64,000 nt of DNA from Azadirachta indica (taxonomy: Eukaryota > Streptophyta > Magnoliopsida > Sapindales > Meliaceae). The DNA is taken from assembly GCA_022749755.1 (NCBI GenBank), contig CM040452.1, positions 1,816,350-1,880,349 of the forward strand. The letters are read 5' to 3'. Below are positions 20,941 through 33,478 of this stretch, piece by piece. Below the pieces are notes generated by a model. It saw nothing but the letters and a program-made list of their open reading frames with translations. It was not told where the DNA came from and did no database searches. The translations under genes and the position numbers were made by a program. Each line of letters starts with the position of its first letter. Within the stretch, counting starts at the first letter, position 1.

Positions 20941-23900
20941 ATGTCGATCGTGGGAGAGGTGATTCTAACTATGACGTTTGAGATGCTGTTCAAAAAATTG
21001 GCTTCAGAGGTGCTTCCGTTGTTTGGAAGGCAAGAGAAAATCCGTGCTGATCTCCAGGAATGGCAGAAAAAATTGAGGAAAATTAAGGCAGTGCTTGGCG
21101 ATGCAGAGGAGAAGCAGCTGACGGACGAGAGGGTGAAAGACTGGCTTGGCGAGCTTAAGAACTTGGCTTACGATGTTGAAGACATATTGGACGAGTTTGC
21201 TACTGAATCTTTGAAAAGGAATTTGCAGCACCAATCACAACCCGGTACAAGCAAGTTTCAGAATCTCATTCCTACTTGCTGCAACAATTTCAGTCCACAG
21301 TCCTTGAAATTCGATTCCCAGATGAGGCGTAAAATAGATGTGATCACTCGCAGACTGCAAAGTATTGAAACAGAGAAGAATCTACTGGAGTTGAATGAGA
21401 ATTCTGGAGAAAGGAAGTCCAAAAAGGTTAGACAAAGACAATCCACAACCTCGTTGGTGAATGAAGCCAAAGTTTATGGCAGGGAAAAAGAGAAGAAGGA
21501 AATTCTTGAATTGTCGTTGAGGGATGATTTAATTGCTGATGATGGATTCTCTGTCATTCCTATTATAGCTATGGGAGGGATGGGCAAGACGACTCTTGCT
21601 CAGCTTGTCTACAATGACAAAAACGTGGAGAGCTATTTTGATCTAAAAGTTTGGGTCTGTGTGTCCCAAGATTTTGATGTTGTCAAGGTAACAAAAACAA
21701 TACTGCGCTCCGTTGATGATAAAGCTGGTGATGATGATGATCTAAACAGGCTTCAATAGAAACTGAGGAGAAAACTTCTTGAAAAGAAGTTCTTTCTTGT
21801 TTTGGATGATTTATGGAATGAGAATCGAAATGATTGGGAACTGCTTACCCTTCCATTTGGCGTTGGCGCACCAGAGAGCAAGATCGTTGTGACAACTCGC
21901 ATTAAAGATGTTGCATCAAATGTTGGTACTGTTACACCATATGAATTGAATAAGTTGTCGGATGATGATTGTTTGCTTGTATTTACTCAACATTCTTTGG
22001 GAACAAGAGATTTCCATATGCATCAACACTTGAAGACAACTGGCGAGAACATAGTGAAAAAATGCAATGGTTTGCCCCTCGCAGCGAAAGCTCTTGGAGG
22101 CCTTTTACATGGTAAGGACAACCTTAATGACTGGCAAAAGGTGGAAGATAGCAAAATATGGGAGCTATCAGAAGAAAAATGTGGTATTATGAAAGCTCTC
22201 ATAGTAAGTTACCACTATCTTCCTGCGCATTTAAAACGATGTTTTGCTTATTGTTCGTTGCTACCAAAAGATTACGAATTTTGTAAGCAGGAGATAGTCT
22301 TATTATGGATGGCTGAGGGTTTGTTGCAACCAGACTCAAATAAGCAGAAAATGGAAGAGTTAGGGCACCGTTATTTTCAAGAGCTACAATCAAGTTCATT
22401 CTTCCAACAATCAAGGATGGATAGTTCGAGGTTTGTGATGCACGATCTGATTAATGATCTTGCTGAATGGGCTGCAGGTGATATGTATCTAAGAATGGAG
22501 GATACATTGGAGATTAACAAGCAACAAGAGCTTTGCAAAAATCTTCGCCATTTATCGTACCACATTGGCAAATATGATGGCATTAAAAGATTCGGGGCCA
22601 TCTCTGATGCTAAACATTTGCGAACCTTTCTACCAATCCAGATGAGAGGTAGTATCCATAATTACATGTCTTCTAGTGTTGTTCAAATGCTGTTGAAACG
22701 TCAATGCTTAAGGGTCTTATCTTTGCATGGGTATTGCATCTCCGAGTTTCCAAATTCAATTGGCGATTTGAAGCACTTACGACACCTTGACCTTTCAGGA
22801 ACTCAAATTGTAATTTTACCAGATACAATAAATGAACTCTACAATTTGCATACACTTCTATTAGAAGATTGCTGGAGATTAAAGAGATTGTGTACAGACA
22901 TGAGAAATCTAATCAAGTTGCGTCATCTCAACAATTCGAATGTAGATTCATTAGAGGAAATGCCTAAGGGAATAGGCAGATTAACTTGTTTACAGACGCT
23001 CAAGCATTTTGCTGTGGGTCAAAACAATGAATCTGGGTTAACAGAGTTGAAGTCCTTGAAGAATCTTAAGGGAAAGCTTAAGATTTCGAGGTTGGACAAT
23101 GTAACAGATGTTGGTGATGCCAAAAGGGCCGAGTTACATGGCAAGAAGGACCTTAATGAATTATTCCTAGAATGGAGCACCATTAGGGACAATTTAAGGG
23201 AGCCAATAACTGAAACAGATGTGCTTGATATGCTAAGACCTAGTACAAATCTAAAAGAGCTCACTATCAATAATTATGGCGGTGCCAATTTTCCAATTTG
23301 GTTAAGAGATTTCACACTCCGGAATTTAGAGTTTTAAGATTTGAAGGTTGTCATATGTGCACTTCTTTGCCAACAGTTGGGCAACTTCCCTTTCTGAAGC
23401 ATCTTTTTATAGTTGGAATGGCTGGAATAAAGAGAGTGGGTCCAGAGTTTCACGGCAGCAGTGAAGAAGTGCTGTTTCCCTCATTGGAGACTCCTTGTTT
23501 TGAGGATATGCAAGAATGGAAAGATTGGATTTGTTATGGATTTGGTGAAGACGTTAAAGTTTTTCCTCGACTCAAAGTACTTTCTCTTCAAAGATGTTCT
23601 AATTTGGTCGGAAAATTGCCAGAACGTCTGCCTTTGCTGGAGAGGCTTGTCATCAGCAAATGTGAGCAATTGCTAGTGTTAATTCCAAGTACTCCATCTC
23701 TTCGCGAAATAGAAATCGATGGATGTAAAAAAGTGGAGTGGAGAAATACAGTCAATCCCACCTCTTCCAATTCACTTGCTTCTAGTGATATGTCAGAAAA
23801 AGTATTGGCGATTAACAGCAACAATGATCTGACACATTTGGGGCATAGAACTAGATTAGTGCAAGACATTAGCTCCCTTCAGAAATTGCAAATTGCAAAC

Positions 23901-25241
23901 TGTCCAGAACTTTTGTCTTTGGTGGCCAAGGAAGAAGAAGATGACCAACAACAGCAAGAATGCAAACTTCATTCATTGCAATTGAGGGACTACCAAAGCC
24001 TTGTGAAGTTACCGCATGCATTGCTTAGGCTTAGTTCACTTAAAGAGATAACGTTAGCAAATTGTGATTCACTAGAGTACTCTTTGCCGGAGGTTTCAAT
24101 GCACAATACTACTATGTCTCTTGAAAGGTTATCTATTGAAGGATGTAATTCTTTGACATACGTTGCCAAGGTTCAGCTACCCCTGAGCCTTAAGCGGATG
24201 TGGATTTCCAACTGTGCAAATTTAAGGAGTTTGATAGATGAAGATCAAGTTTCAGTAATGGAACTAGAAGAAGAAATCAACAGTGGCTGCAACAGGTACA
24301 CCTCTGTTCTTGAGGAGTTAGATATTAGTGACTGTCCATCTCTCACATGCTTGTTATCGAAAAGCGAGCTACCTGCCACACTTAAAAGAGTCTCAATTTC
24401 TTATTGCTCAAAGTTTGCTTTCTTGTCATCGAGAAAAAAAATACCTAAAGCTTTTCAGTACCTTCATATTTATCAATGCTCAGAGCTAGAATCAATAGCA
24501 GAGAGGCTGGACGACAACACATCTTTGGAAACAATTATAATTATGGATTGCAAAAATTTTAGATTTTTACCCAACAACCTGCAGAAGGCCCGCCAACTTC
24601 GGCATTTTAATTTAGCTGTTTGCCCGAATCTTCCTTCATTTCCTGAAGAAGGGTTGCAAGCTTGTAAGAAACTGACTCACTTGTCCATATCTTGGTGTGA
24701 GAAACTGAAGGCCCTACCCAAAGGCATTGGCAATCTCACCTCTCTTCAAGATTTACATATATATGGTTGTCCAAGCATAGAATCTTTCCCCGGGGATGTC
24801 TTCCACGTCGAACTTCTTTGTTCACTTGAGATTGATTATGAAATTATTAATAAACCGTTGTGTGAGTGGAGATTACATAGATTCACTTCCATTACAGAAC
24901 TCAATCTTTATGGATCAGAATATTTGGAAATGGTGTCATTTCCACCAGAGGGTACAGAGATGGCGCTTCCTGACTCTCTAAAACACTTGTCGATATGGAA
25001 TTTTCAGACGCTGGAACGAGTCTCCTCATTTATTGAAAACCTCATAAAGTTGGAATCTCTTTCCTTGTATTTTTGTCCAAAGCTTGAGCACTTTCCGGAG
25101 ACCAGCTTGCCTCCCTCGCTTTTGACACTGTCAATCTGTGGATGTCCGTTGATAAGTGCAAAACTCAAGAAAGATGAAGGACAGTATTGGCCCTTGCTAG
25201 CACATCTACCATGTTTATCCCACGATTTGGAAGACCAGTGA
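20941..25241 (+). pseudogene. CC-NB-LRR disease resistance gene (RPP13-like 1 type), two lesions
   Basis: One uninterrupted exon, about 1433 residues once two breaks are ignored. The Rx-type coiled coil (residues 1-170) has the EDVID-type YDVEDILDEF. NB-ARC follows: P-loop GGMGKTT at 212-218, RNBS-A FDLKVWVCVSQDFD, kinase-2 FFLVLDDLW, RNBS-B KIVVTTR, GLPL CNGLPLAAKALGGLL, RNBS-D CFAYCSLLP, and MHD as VMHDLINDLA. A long LRR region follows. Such proteins are intracellular receptors for pathogen effectors. Lesions: a TAG at 21757-21759 (codon 273, between RNBS-A and kinase-2), and a one-base loss in the T run at 23332-23335, after which the frame continues from about 23336 to the TGA at 25239-25241. 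All motifs outside the lesions are conserved, so inactivation is recent or one lesion is a sequence error. As given, only a CC plus partial NB fragment would be made. Confidence 0.92.
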
Positions 25242-25255
25242 TATTCCGGGTAAGT

Positions 25256-25308
25256 GAATGTAATAATATATATCCGAAAGCAACTTTATATTAATTTATT
25301 TCTTAAAA
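25256..25308. repeat. Direct repeat, left copy (partner at 27636-27690)
   Basis: GTAATAATATATATCC followed by AACTTT and TTTATTTCTTAAAA recurs at 27636-27690 with few changes. The two copies bracket the dioxygenase-derived block. Confidence 0.7.
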
Positions 25309-25454
25309 AATAAAAATAAAGTTTTGAATCTCATTGATCCTTTTTCATGTTATCAAGATGGATCCGAACTGCTGCCAAATTTCACAATTCTCTTCCCCTC
25401 CGCTAGTTTCATGCTATATCTGCTTATTATGAAGGTAAATTTCATCTCTCAAAA

Positions 25455-25692
25455 TGATGGTGAAACATTGGAGATATGCTGCTGCAGATTGTAAGCAATG
25501 ATCGGTACAAAAGTATTGAGGGGCATAAAGTTGCTGCAAATAGATCCAAGAAAAGAGTTGGTCGAGAGTGGAGAGTGGAGAGTGGAGAGAAATCAATATA
25601 CAAGCAGCTTGTGTTCTCAGATTATTTCCATCTATTTCTTCAGTAAGCTACATGACGGGAAGAAGACTATTGATTATGCAAAAATACAGCTT
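25455..25692 (+). pseudogene. 3' fragment of a second F6'H-like dioxygenase
   Basis: It matches exon 2 of the gene at 13652 from about 14590 onward: GATATGCTGCTGCAGATTGT, then AAAAGTATTGAG, then GGGAAGAAGACTATTGATTA. The second iron histidine is replaced (GAGGGGCATAAA in place of GAGCATAGA, with a shift), and about 70 bases between the RVS motif and the end are reduced to GAGTGGAGA repeats. At the place where the other copy has a premature TAG, this one reads a tyrosine codon (ATATACAAG), supporting tyrosine as ancestral. No promoter, exon 1 or iron-binding HxD part is present. Confidence 0.85.
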
Positions 25693-25719
25693 TGTTGCCT
25701 GCAGATCAGGTTGTGATTT

Positions 25720-27635
25720 GGGGAGCATTGATTTATGTTTTATTGTTGGCTAGATTTGTTGTTTTTTCCAGCAATGTATTGAAGGTTAATTTATGGTATT
25801 TCAGTTTCATTTTAGGTCGTTTCCATTGTTAAATTATCAATGTTTAGGGCCTTAACTCAAGATCATTTATATAAAAAGACAGGTCTGTTTTGTAGTCTTC
25901 GTTGCTTTTACTTTCATAACCCATTAATTCTGTTCGTGAATCCTACAAAAATCCGTCATTAACAGTAGTTCTTGATCCAAGCTCAGCTGAAGGACGAATA
26001 ATGTTATTCTGCGCAGATAAGGAATAACCAGACAGATGATTTGACTCACCTATGACCTGACATTCAAAAATGAATGCAAGCCCTACTAAATCAAGCAAAA
26101 ATGCATCACAGTAATGTAATGTAAACTAACCGTTGAGTTTCGAACAGTATTCACTCACATCTCGATTAATACCCATAAATGCTTGAATGGACTTTAAGCG
26201 TACACAGCACTCGTAATTGCTGGCAATATAAGCACAGACAGAATTTAGGAGTTCTTCGAACAGGAGCAGAACCATTAGGACCATGTGAATAGAGTTCATG
26301 ACAGCTTGGTGGATTTGAGACTGCATCATGTGGTTGCTCTGAGAACCAACTTTGTCATTTCCATTTTCTTCTGCTTGAGGTGCTTGTCGTGCACCATTTA
26401 AGAATATCTCCGATCTCTGATGTGCATGCATGAATAATGAATCAGAGCACGAACACAATAGAGGGGGAAAAGATGTCTCCGACAACAATTAAATATGCAG
26501 GGACCTACCAAACTAACCATCCGGTTCCGAACAGGATAAGACAGTACATCTTGTTTTAGGTTATGAAATTTATCCTTCTGATCAAGGACCTTTTGCACAA
26601 CAGACCTGGGTGAGAGACCAAGAGAAAATGGACATAAGCATAGATAACAATGAATTTAATAAATGAGTTGTAGTCGTATTATTCATTTAAATGGGTCGTA
26701 TTCATATTTAAAATCCTGATTTACTAATTCATTTAAGATTAAAAAAAAAGTCCATTTTAAAATTTATTTAATTAGTACTTCCTTTTCACTAAACGAGTAA
26801 TTCATCGATTTAATTTGTCATTCCTGTTTATTATGTGATGTATATATAAAATTTGACATTTTTATTATTTCAAGTACCACTGCATTTGATTTTGAAATTA
26901 AACAAATCAAATATATGGTGCCTGTTTAATTGTTGTACAGAAGGCTCATTTTAGTGCTTCAAGCACAGCTGTAAAACAAAACCTTGAGGCAATTGTTTTT
27001 ATTGGACAGATGTTATGCTATGATGAAGAGGTACAGTACTGCTCCTTCTCTGAGAATTTTACAAGGGTAGTTTAGGTAGCATAAAGAGAGCTAAACAATG
27101 TTTGACTAATCAAAATCGAATGCTATATAGAAGAAGCCATACCATCGTTTCATCCATCTTGAGAGAACGAAAAACAGAGCAAGAAACCAGAGAAAACAGA
27201 GTATTCTTCTTAGTGTGAAATTCTGCCTGGAAATTATATTTGGGCCCACTTATTTTTAGTGTTTTATAGGTTTCTTCATTCTTTCTATTAGTCTGGGAAA
27301 ATTTTTAAATATTTGCATACTGTACTCAAATTTCATAACTTTTTTTTTTTTTATTTTAGTACTGATAAAGTGATACAAATACCTGAGATTGTAGGTAATA
27401 ACTGTTTCTGAATCTCCTTGAATTTCGGCGTTATCTGTTTTCTGGTTTTTACATTTATGTTATTTTCCTATCATTTTGAAATCTTGTAACTACTATATTT
27501 CGTAAACTTTTGCATTTTGGAAAAGAATTATTGGACCCGATTTCTCAACACTAAATGTTAAATATGTTCATGATGTTTAATTGTTAAATCTGAACACCCT
27601 TTTTATAAATTTTTTTCTTAATTTATTTCATTATG
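25720..27635. other. Duplicated dioxygenase downstream flank
   Basis: This parallels 14885-16350 but carries about 500 extra bases at 25930-26455, absent from the other copy. The closest segment is 27125-27350 against 15900-16120. Confidence 0.75.
26126..26598 (-). other. Possible exon relics of an unrecognised gene
   Basis: Two minus-strand frames look more protein-like than chance. Near 26500-26598, after an acceptor-like CTCACCCAG, comes VQKVLDQKDKFHNLKQDVL; its diverged copy near 15250 reads LQEILDHEDKFHSLKQ. At 26126-26430 comes a stretch with QIHQAVMNSIHMVLMVLLLF and CVRLKSIQAFMGI. I do not recognise a family. The helical segment is partly kept in both duplicates. It may be the tail of a lost gene. 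Confidence 0.25.
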
Positions 27636-27690
27636 TCAAAGTAATAATATATATCCAAAAACAACTTTGTGTTGATTTATTTCTTAAAAG
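27636..27690. repeat. Direct repeat, right copy
   Basis: Partner of 25256-25308; it closes the dioxygenase-derived block behind the NB-LRR. Confidence 0.7.
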
Positions 27691-28505
27691 TAATTAATGA
27701 GTTTCTCTTTTGTGTATCTCTAGTACTTGACAACAAAAGTTATTTTAGATTCATTTCCTTGAATTATTTTACTCTTGCCTTTAATTGTAAATTAAAAATT
27801 TTACAAAACCAATACCCAGTAAGAATTAAATAATAAAAGAGGAGCATTATCAAGCTAAATTTACTAAAGGTAAATATATAAAATGATAGAAATAATTAAT
27901 AGTTAATGAAAAATTTCTAACAACAGAGAAATTAGGGAATAACTTGTATATTACCTAAGATAAAATTAAAAAAAAAAAGTGAATGTTACAAATGTTTGTT
28001 TGAAGCTTATGAATTTTCATTCACTCTACCATATCATATGATTTTTTAGAACAATTCTAGGTATCCTAAATAATTATTTTAAATTATTTATTATTTTTAA
28101 AATAAAATCACTACTTAAAATGAAGATCAGGATATAACTTGAAAATTCTAATATTATTATTTCTTTTATCTTAATAAACTCACATGACATTAATTTTAAC
28201 GTATTTATTAAATACCTTCTCTAGTTCAAGTATAAGGATCATTTTTAATTCATATAAAACAGTTTAACATCCAATAGTTAAGGTTATCTTTATAAAAGTA
28301 ATGTTTTTATCTTTTTTGTGAATTTATTAAAATCTTGTGTTTTCAAAATCTTATGAGTTTAATTTAGTTTCTTTATTCTTTCATTGATGTTAGTTTTAAT
28401 ATTTTTGTGTTCATTATTTTTTTTAATTTAATTTATCAAAGTAACTTTTCGCATTTACTTTTTGGACATTAAGGAAAGTGGCTATTCTTCCTTAAAATCG
28501 TATAC
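27691..28505. other. AT-rich spacer
   Basis: Nothing coding or structured is visible. Confidence 0.5.
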
Positions 28506-28509
28506 ACTC

Positions 28510-28749
28510 TATTAAGAAATTAATTCGTATTTCTTGAATCAATTGATGTACCAAGGGGCTTTTATATAGGCTTTACAAGATGATATAAAAGGAAATAACT
28601 ATTACATATTAATATACAACATTTAAGGAAAGAAATCAGAATATATAAAGAGAAATGAATCATAATAAATAAGGAAAGTATAATAATATTGATTATTTAA
28701 ATCAAGGAAAAAATTATGTTCTTGATTAAATAATCAATTATTATTAACA
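28510..28749 (-). repeat. 3' LTR of the copia element
   Basis: 240 bp, aligned with 33479-33707. Its inner edge is set by TTAACA next to the polypurine tract. Confidence 0.85.
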
Positions 28750-28762
28750 GCTCCCCTCAAAC
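28750..28762 (-). other. Polypurine tract
   Basis: The minus strand reads TTTGAGGGGAGC directly before the LTR start TGTTAA, the expected site for plus-strand priming. Confidence 0.8.
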
Positions 28763-28772
28763 TCAAGATGAC

Positions 28773-29357
28773 TCAAGATGGCTTAATAAAAGTTATCTTG
28801 AGTTTTGACACCAGCTCTTGAAAACGATCAGGATGATAACTTTTGATTAATATATCTGTTGGTTGGTTCGAAAAGGAAATCGAATGAAGAGTAACAATGC
28901 CTTGAGTGATATGTTGACGAATGAAATGATAATCAATTTCAATATGTTTGGTGCGCTCATGAAAGACATCATTGTGAGCAATCTGTATAGCACTACTATT
29001 ATCACATACAAGAGCAATATGACCAAAGTGATGAACACCCATATCATTGAGAAGCCAACGAACCCAAGTCATCTCTTGAGTAGTATCTACAAGAGCATGG
29101 TATTCTGCCTTTGTACTAGATCGGGCAACAACAGTTTGCTTCTTACAACGCCAAGAAATAAGAGAATCACCCAAAAAAATGTAAAAAGCGGTGGTAGAGT
29201 GTCGGTTAGTAGGATCACCAGCCGAGTCTGTATCAGAAGAGCCACATAACTCTAGAGATGAATGAGCAGGGAAATGAAGCCTATAAAATAGAATGCCCTT
29301 AATATAGCGAAGAATATGAAGGATAGCCGTATAATGAAGAGAACGAGGAGCAAACAT
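28773..29357 (-). pseudogene. Copia RNase H fragment
   Basis: An open frame of 194 codons ends the former polyprotein. The RNase H acidic residues are visible in GSSDTDSAGD, in SSTKAEYHAL (E) and in LVCDNSSAIQIAHN (D), followed by HERTKHIEIDYHFIR, all standard for copia. The upstream RT part is in other frames, so this piece has no functional start. Confidence 0.9.
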
Positions 29358-30330
29358 CTATTGATTGACAATATGAACAGATGAGAGATATCAGGTCGTG
29401 TAACTGTGAGATAAACTAAACTACAACTAGTTATCTATAGAAGGTGGCATCTTCAAGTAGAACCCCGTCAAAGGGTGTGAGTTTGGCACTAGGCTCTAGT
29501 AGAGTAGAGGCAATTTTACTATTAGTCAAACCAGCTCAAGCAAGAAGATTTGATGCATACTTGGCCTGAGAAAGAAAGCAGCCATTAGAGTCAAAAAGTA
29601 TCTCCAAATCAATAAAGTAGTCAAGATGATTAAGATCTTTTATCTCAAAATATTGTTGAAGGGAGGCCTTGAGAACAGATATTTTATCAACATCATCATT
29701 AGTAATGATCATATCATCTACATAAAGTAAGAGAAGAATACAGTAATGATTGATGTTGCGAATAAAGAAGCGGTATCATAAGAATTGGAACGAAAACTAA
29801 GTTCATGAATGGTGGTGCTAAACTTGGCAAACCAAACTTGATGAGCCTGTTTGAGACCATACAAGGCATGACAAAGTTTGCAAACTTTGTGTGCTAGATG
29901 GGAATATCCTGAAGAAGGCTTCATATAAATATCTTTAGTAAAATCATCATTGAGGAAGGCATTTTTAACATCCATTTGAAATAGTGTCCATCGGCGTATA
30001 GCAGTACTACTTAAAGACTTCATACAGAGGTCATGCGAGCAACAGGAGCAAAGATTTCTTCATAAGCAATACCATATTTCTGATTGAATCCCTTGGCAAC
30101 TAGTTTGACTTTATATCGTTCAATAGACCCATCAACTTTAGTCTTGATTTTGTAAACCCATTTGTAGTCAATTGCTAATTTTTGAGGTGGGAGATCAACC
30201 AGGTCCTATGTATGTGTTTTTCAAAAGCTTATAATTCTTCTGCCATTACTTGTTGCCAAGCAAGATTAGAACTGGCCTTGGAATAGGATTGAGGCTCATA
30301 TAAATAAAGAGTAGTAGAAAAGCAATGATA
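29358..30330 (-). pseudogene. Copia reverse transcriptase fragments
   Basis: Readable in more than one frame. FQMDVKNAFLNDD (about 29940-29980) and YMKPSSGYS precede CHALYGLKQA. The catalytic YVDDMI is encoded at about 29710-29730 but out of frame with them. Upstream, WKQVMAEE-like and KARLVAKGF-like residues near 30100-30270 are degenerate. Confidence 0.88.
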
Positions 30331-30659
30331 CTCTCGAAGTCTAATAGGAAGTTGTCTTACTTGACTAAATTAACAAGGTGGAGGAAGAAGATCAGAGGAG
30401 AAGGACAGGGGGACAATAGAGGTGTTAGATGTGGACCCGGCAGGTGAGGTCGTTGACTTAAAAGTAGGCAGTGATGTAGTGGACACATCTATTGAGGATT
30501 CATTCGAATTACCTGTAACAGTGTCATAAAGAAACAAATTTGTAGAATCATGAGTAAAGAAGAGAGTAAAATTAAACTCAAAACAAAAATTGGAAATAGA
30601 GGAGAACATTTTATATTCCCAGAAGATTACATGTCTAGATATACAGAGTTGATTGGACA

Positions 30660-31440
30660 TAAGATCTTAATACTTATAACCTTTGTGTTTAATGCATACC
30701 TGAGAAAACAACATAAATGAGCCTGAGGTTCTAATTTGTATACTTATGAGGATGGAGTAGGACAAAACAGGTATAACCAAGAACTTTAAGAAAATTATAA
30801 TTAAGAGGAGTTCTATATAATTGCTTAGAGGGGGATTGATTACCAATTACTGAAGAAGGTAGACGATTGATAATGTAAGTAGCTGTAAGAACAGCTTCCC
30901 CCTAAAAATATTCTGGAAAAGAGGTAAAAAAGAGAAGAGCATGAATAGTTTCAAGGATATGTCTGTGTTTGCATTCAGTTCGATCATTTTGTTGAGATGT
31001 ACCAGGACATGAATGATGACAAAGAGTCCCATTAGTTTGCAAGAGAGTTAGAAACTCAGAATCCTTATATTTCATAGCATTATCAGTACGAAAAGTTTTA
31101 ATAGAACAAAAAAATTGTGTCTGAATCATTTGAAAAAAATCATGATAGATTTTAGACAACTCTGATCTGTGCTTCATAAGATATATCTAAGTATATCATA
31201 AATAATAATCAATAAAAATAACAAAATACTTGGCCCTGCTCATAGTTACATTAGGGGAAGACCCTAAAATATTAGAATAGATGAGATCAAATGGAGCAGT
31301 AGAAATAGAGTCATTATTATTAAACGGCAAAGTTGTATATTTTTCTAATTGACATGAGATATAATCTATTTGATCATGGGATACAGTACCCAAAATACCT
31401 CTAGAAACTAGTGAATGAAGACAATCGAGTGAAATATTTC
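30660..31440 (-). pseudogene. Copia integrase fragments
   Basis: GAG-pre-integrase residues (CQLEKYTTLPF) and a first D in FDLIYSNILG lie at 31196-31393. The second part, with KTFRTDNAMKY (D) and PGTSQQNDRTECKHRHILE (E), lies at 30902-31177 in another frame. The DDE residues are still recognisable, but stops separate the parts. Confidence 0.88.
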
Positions 31441-31984
31441 CTAGGCGAGAGCATTAGAGATTCAAGGAAGAGAAAAAAGTTGTGGAGGCAACAGGCAAAG
31501 GACTAGATTGACATGTGGATGGCAGATGAAGACTAATGAGCTCAAATAAACGTTCAACTTTATGGCTTATCCCAAGCATCTGACCTGTCTTGGGATCTTG
31601 CACATGACAACCAAAAGTAGTGAAAAGAACATGAAAACCAAGATCACATAATTGACCAATAGATAAAAGATTGAGAGTAAGATAGGGAATCAGGAAAGTA
31701 TCAGTAAAGAGAGATTAGATAAGGTGATGTGGCCTAAATGACTAACATGCATAGTAGATCAAATTTTCATTTAAATGGTAGGAAAATATTGAACAAGAGA
31801 TTTAGAAGAGAAAAGAGTAGAGTCAACAGTTATATGATTACAATACGTAGAGTTGAAGTATCAAGAGGATGTACCTGAAGGAATTGAAGAAGTTGAAATG
31901 GGAGGATTACTAGACTTTTGCAAAAGTTATTGAAGGAGAGATGATCATTGGTGGTTAAGGATGACGAGGTAGGACAGTCATTGG

Positions 31985-32840
31985 TGTTATCAGTAGTAGC
32001 AACAGACAATGGTGGAGGATGCTTTAGTCTTCCTTTGTTTCGACAATCCCACACAAAATGTTGAGGACCAACTTTGTGGCAAACTTTGCACCTCCTAATG
32101 GGACAATTGAGTATCTAATGACCAGTCTTATAACAATAGTTGCAGCTAACTGGAGAGACAGGTTGAGAAGCTGAAGCTGTAGCCAGAGCTGTGTCAGGTC
32201 GAGGTGGTTGTAGAGGAGTAAACCGAGTTTCTTTGGAGACAAGCATATCAATAGCTTCATCAAGAGTAGACAAAGGTTTCTGATGAAGAAAGAAAACTTT
32301 AGTAGGCTCAAAAGTATCTTGCAAGGCCATAAGAAACATCATTAACCTTTGTTGATCTTTATAAGTGGCAAATCTTGCTACATCCTTAAAGGTTGTCCAC
32401 TTAGGTTCTAAAAGTAATAGTTAGTCCCATAAAAACTACATCTACGAGTGAAAATCAGAGATAGACTGGCCAAACTCTTGGTGCATTTGATAAAATTAAT
32501 ACAGAATCTAATACTGGTGTGATAAATCAGTGGTATTATACCGATGAGTAAGGAAGTCCCACAGTGTTTTGCCTATCTCAAATCTCCCAAATTATAGATG
32601 GATAGAAGAGATAGAAGTATTACGGAACCATATAATAATTTGATGGTTTATACTATCCCATTCCTCTAAACGGTCAATGTACTATTCATTAGTGTCGTCA
32701 TCGATTTTAACAGGTATGGTAATATGGCCAGTGACATATTGCCAAAGACGATGTCTTTTGAGGAAATTGGACATTGCTTGAGCCCATAGTACATAATTAT
32801 GTCTATTTAACTAGTTATGAATAGGGTGAGATACATCGAC
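31985..32840 (-). pseudogene. Copia gag fragment with zinc knuckles
   Basis: The N-terminal gag reads NYVLWAQAMSNFLKRHRLW and LEEWDSINHQIIIWFRN (about 32600-32810) with stops between. FEPTKVFFLHQKPLSTLDEA is at 32342 and below. Two CCHC knuckles follow: CNYCYKTGH, then a stop, then ILNC; and CKVCHKVGPQHFVWDC. This is the normal gag layout of this copia group. Confidence 0.88.
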
Positions 32841-33464
32841 CTGTCTATGATCACAGAGAAACAGTGACGAAAAAATTGCCAAAAAAAGGTCCAATTGAAG
32901 AACAATAAAAACGACTCGAACTTTGGTTCACTCGTGACAGTAGATGGCCAAAAACAGGAAATTGAGTTCACAGGCAAGTTGAGTGATTGATTCTGAGGCG
33001 AATGGAAGTGGTGGTGACAAATCACTCGCTGGTGAACGGTGAATCAAAAGGTGATGGATTTGAATTTGACCCAAGTTTGACTGTAACAGAAGATGATCGG
33101 AAACAATGAACGAACACCACGATGAAAATGGCCAACTTGTTCTGAGTTGATTAGAGGTGATGGTGACAATTCACTCATCATCAATTGGTCGAATTGGGGT
33201 ATAGCAGAAACAAAAAATGGGTCTCTTGGTGTGGACAAATGGTGGCGTGTATGGAGTAACGAGGGTCAGCAATGGACTGGTCGGCGAATTTTGAAGCTGT
33301 AGATATCAACGGTGCTACAAACAGCAGTCAAGGAGGGGCGGTGCGTGAATCATATGCGCGGCTGCGTTGGGCGGTGCTGAGACACTCTTATTGACAGTGC
33401 TGAGGTGTAGAATTCTGAAACTATGATCGGAAGGAAAAGCGAAATTAAAAACTACGCCAAACTT

Positions 33465-33477
33465 GGCTCTAATACCA
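33465..33477 (-). other. Primer binding site (tRNA-Met type)
   Basis: The minus strand reads TGGTATTAGAGCC one base after the 5' LTR end, one change from the usual TGGTATCAGAGCC complementary to initiator tRNA-Met. Confidence 0.85.
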
Positions 33478-33478
33478 T

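Noticed and set aside
20741..20962. 73-codon frame upstream of the NB-LRR
   Set aside because: It overlaps the NB-LRR start and has no domain; at most an upstream frame in the leader.
21757..21801. A short intron removing the NB-LRR stop
   Set aside because: The frame on both sides is collinear with conserved NB-ARC residues without any missing or extra segment, and no GT-AG pair fits.
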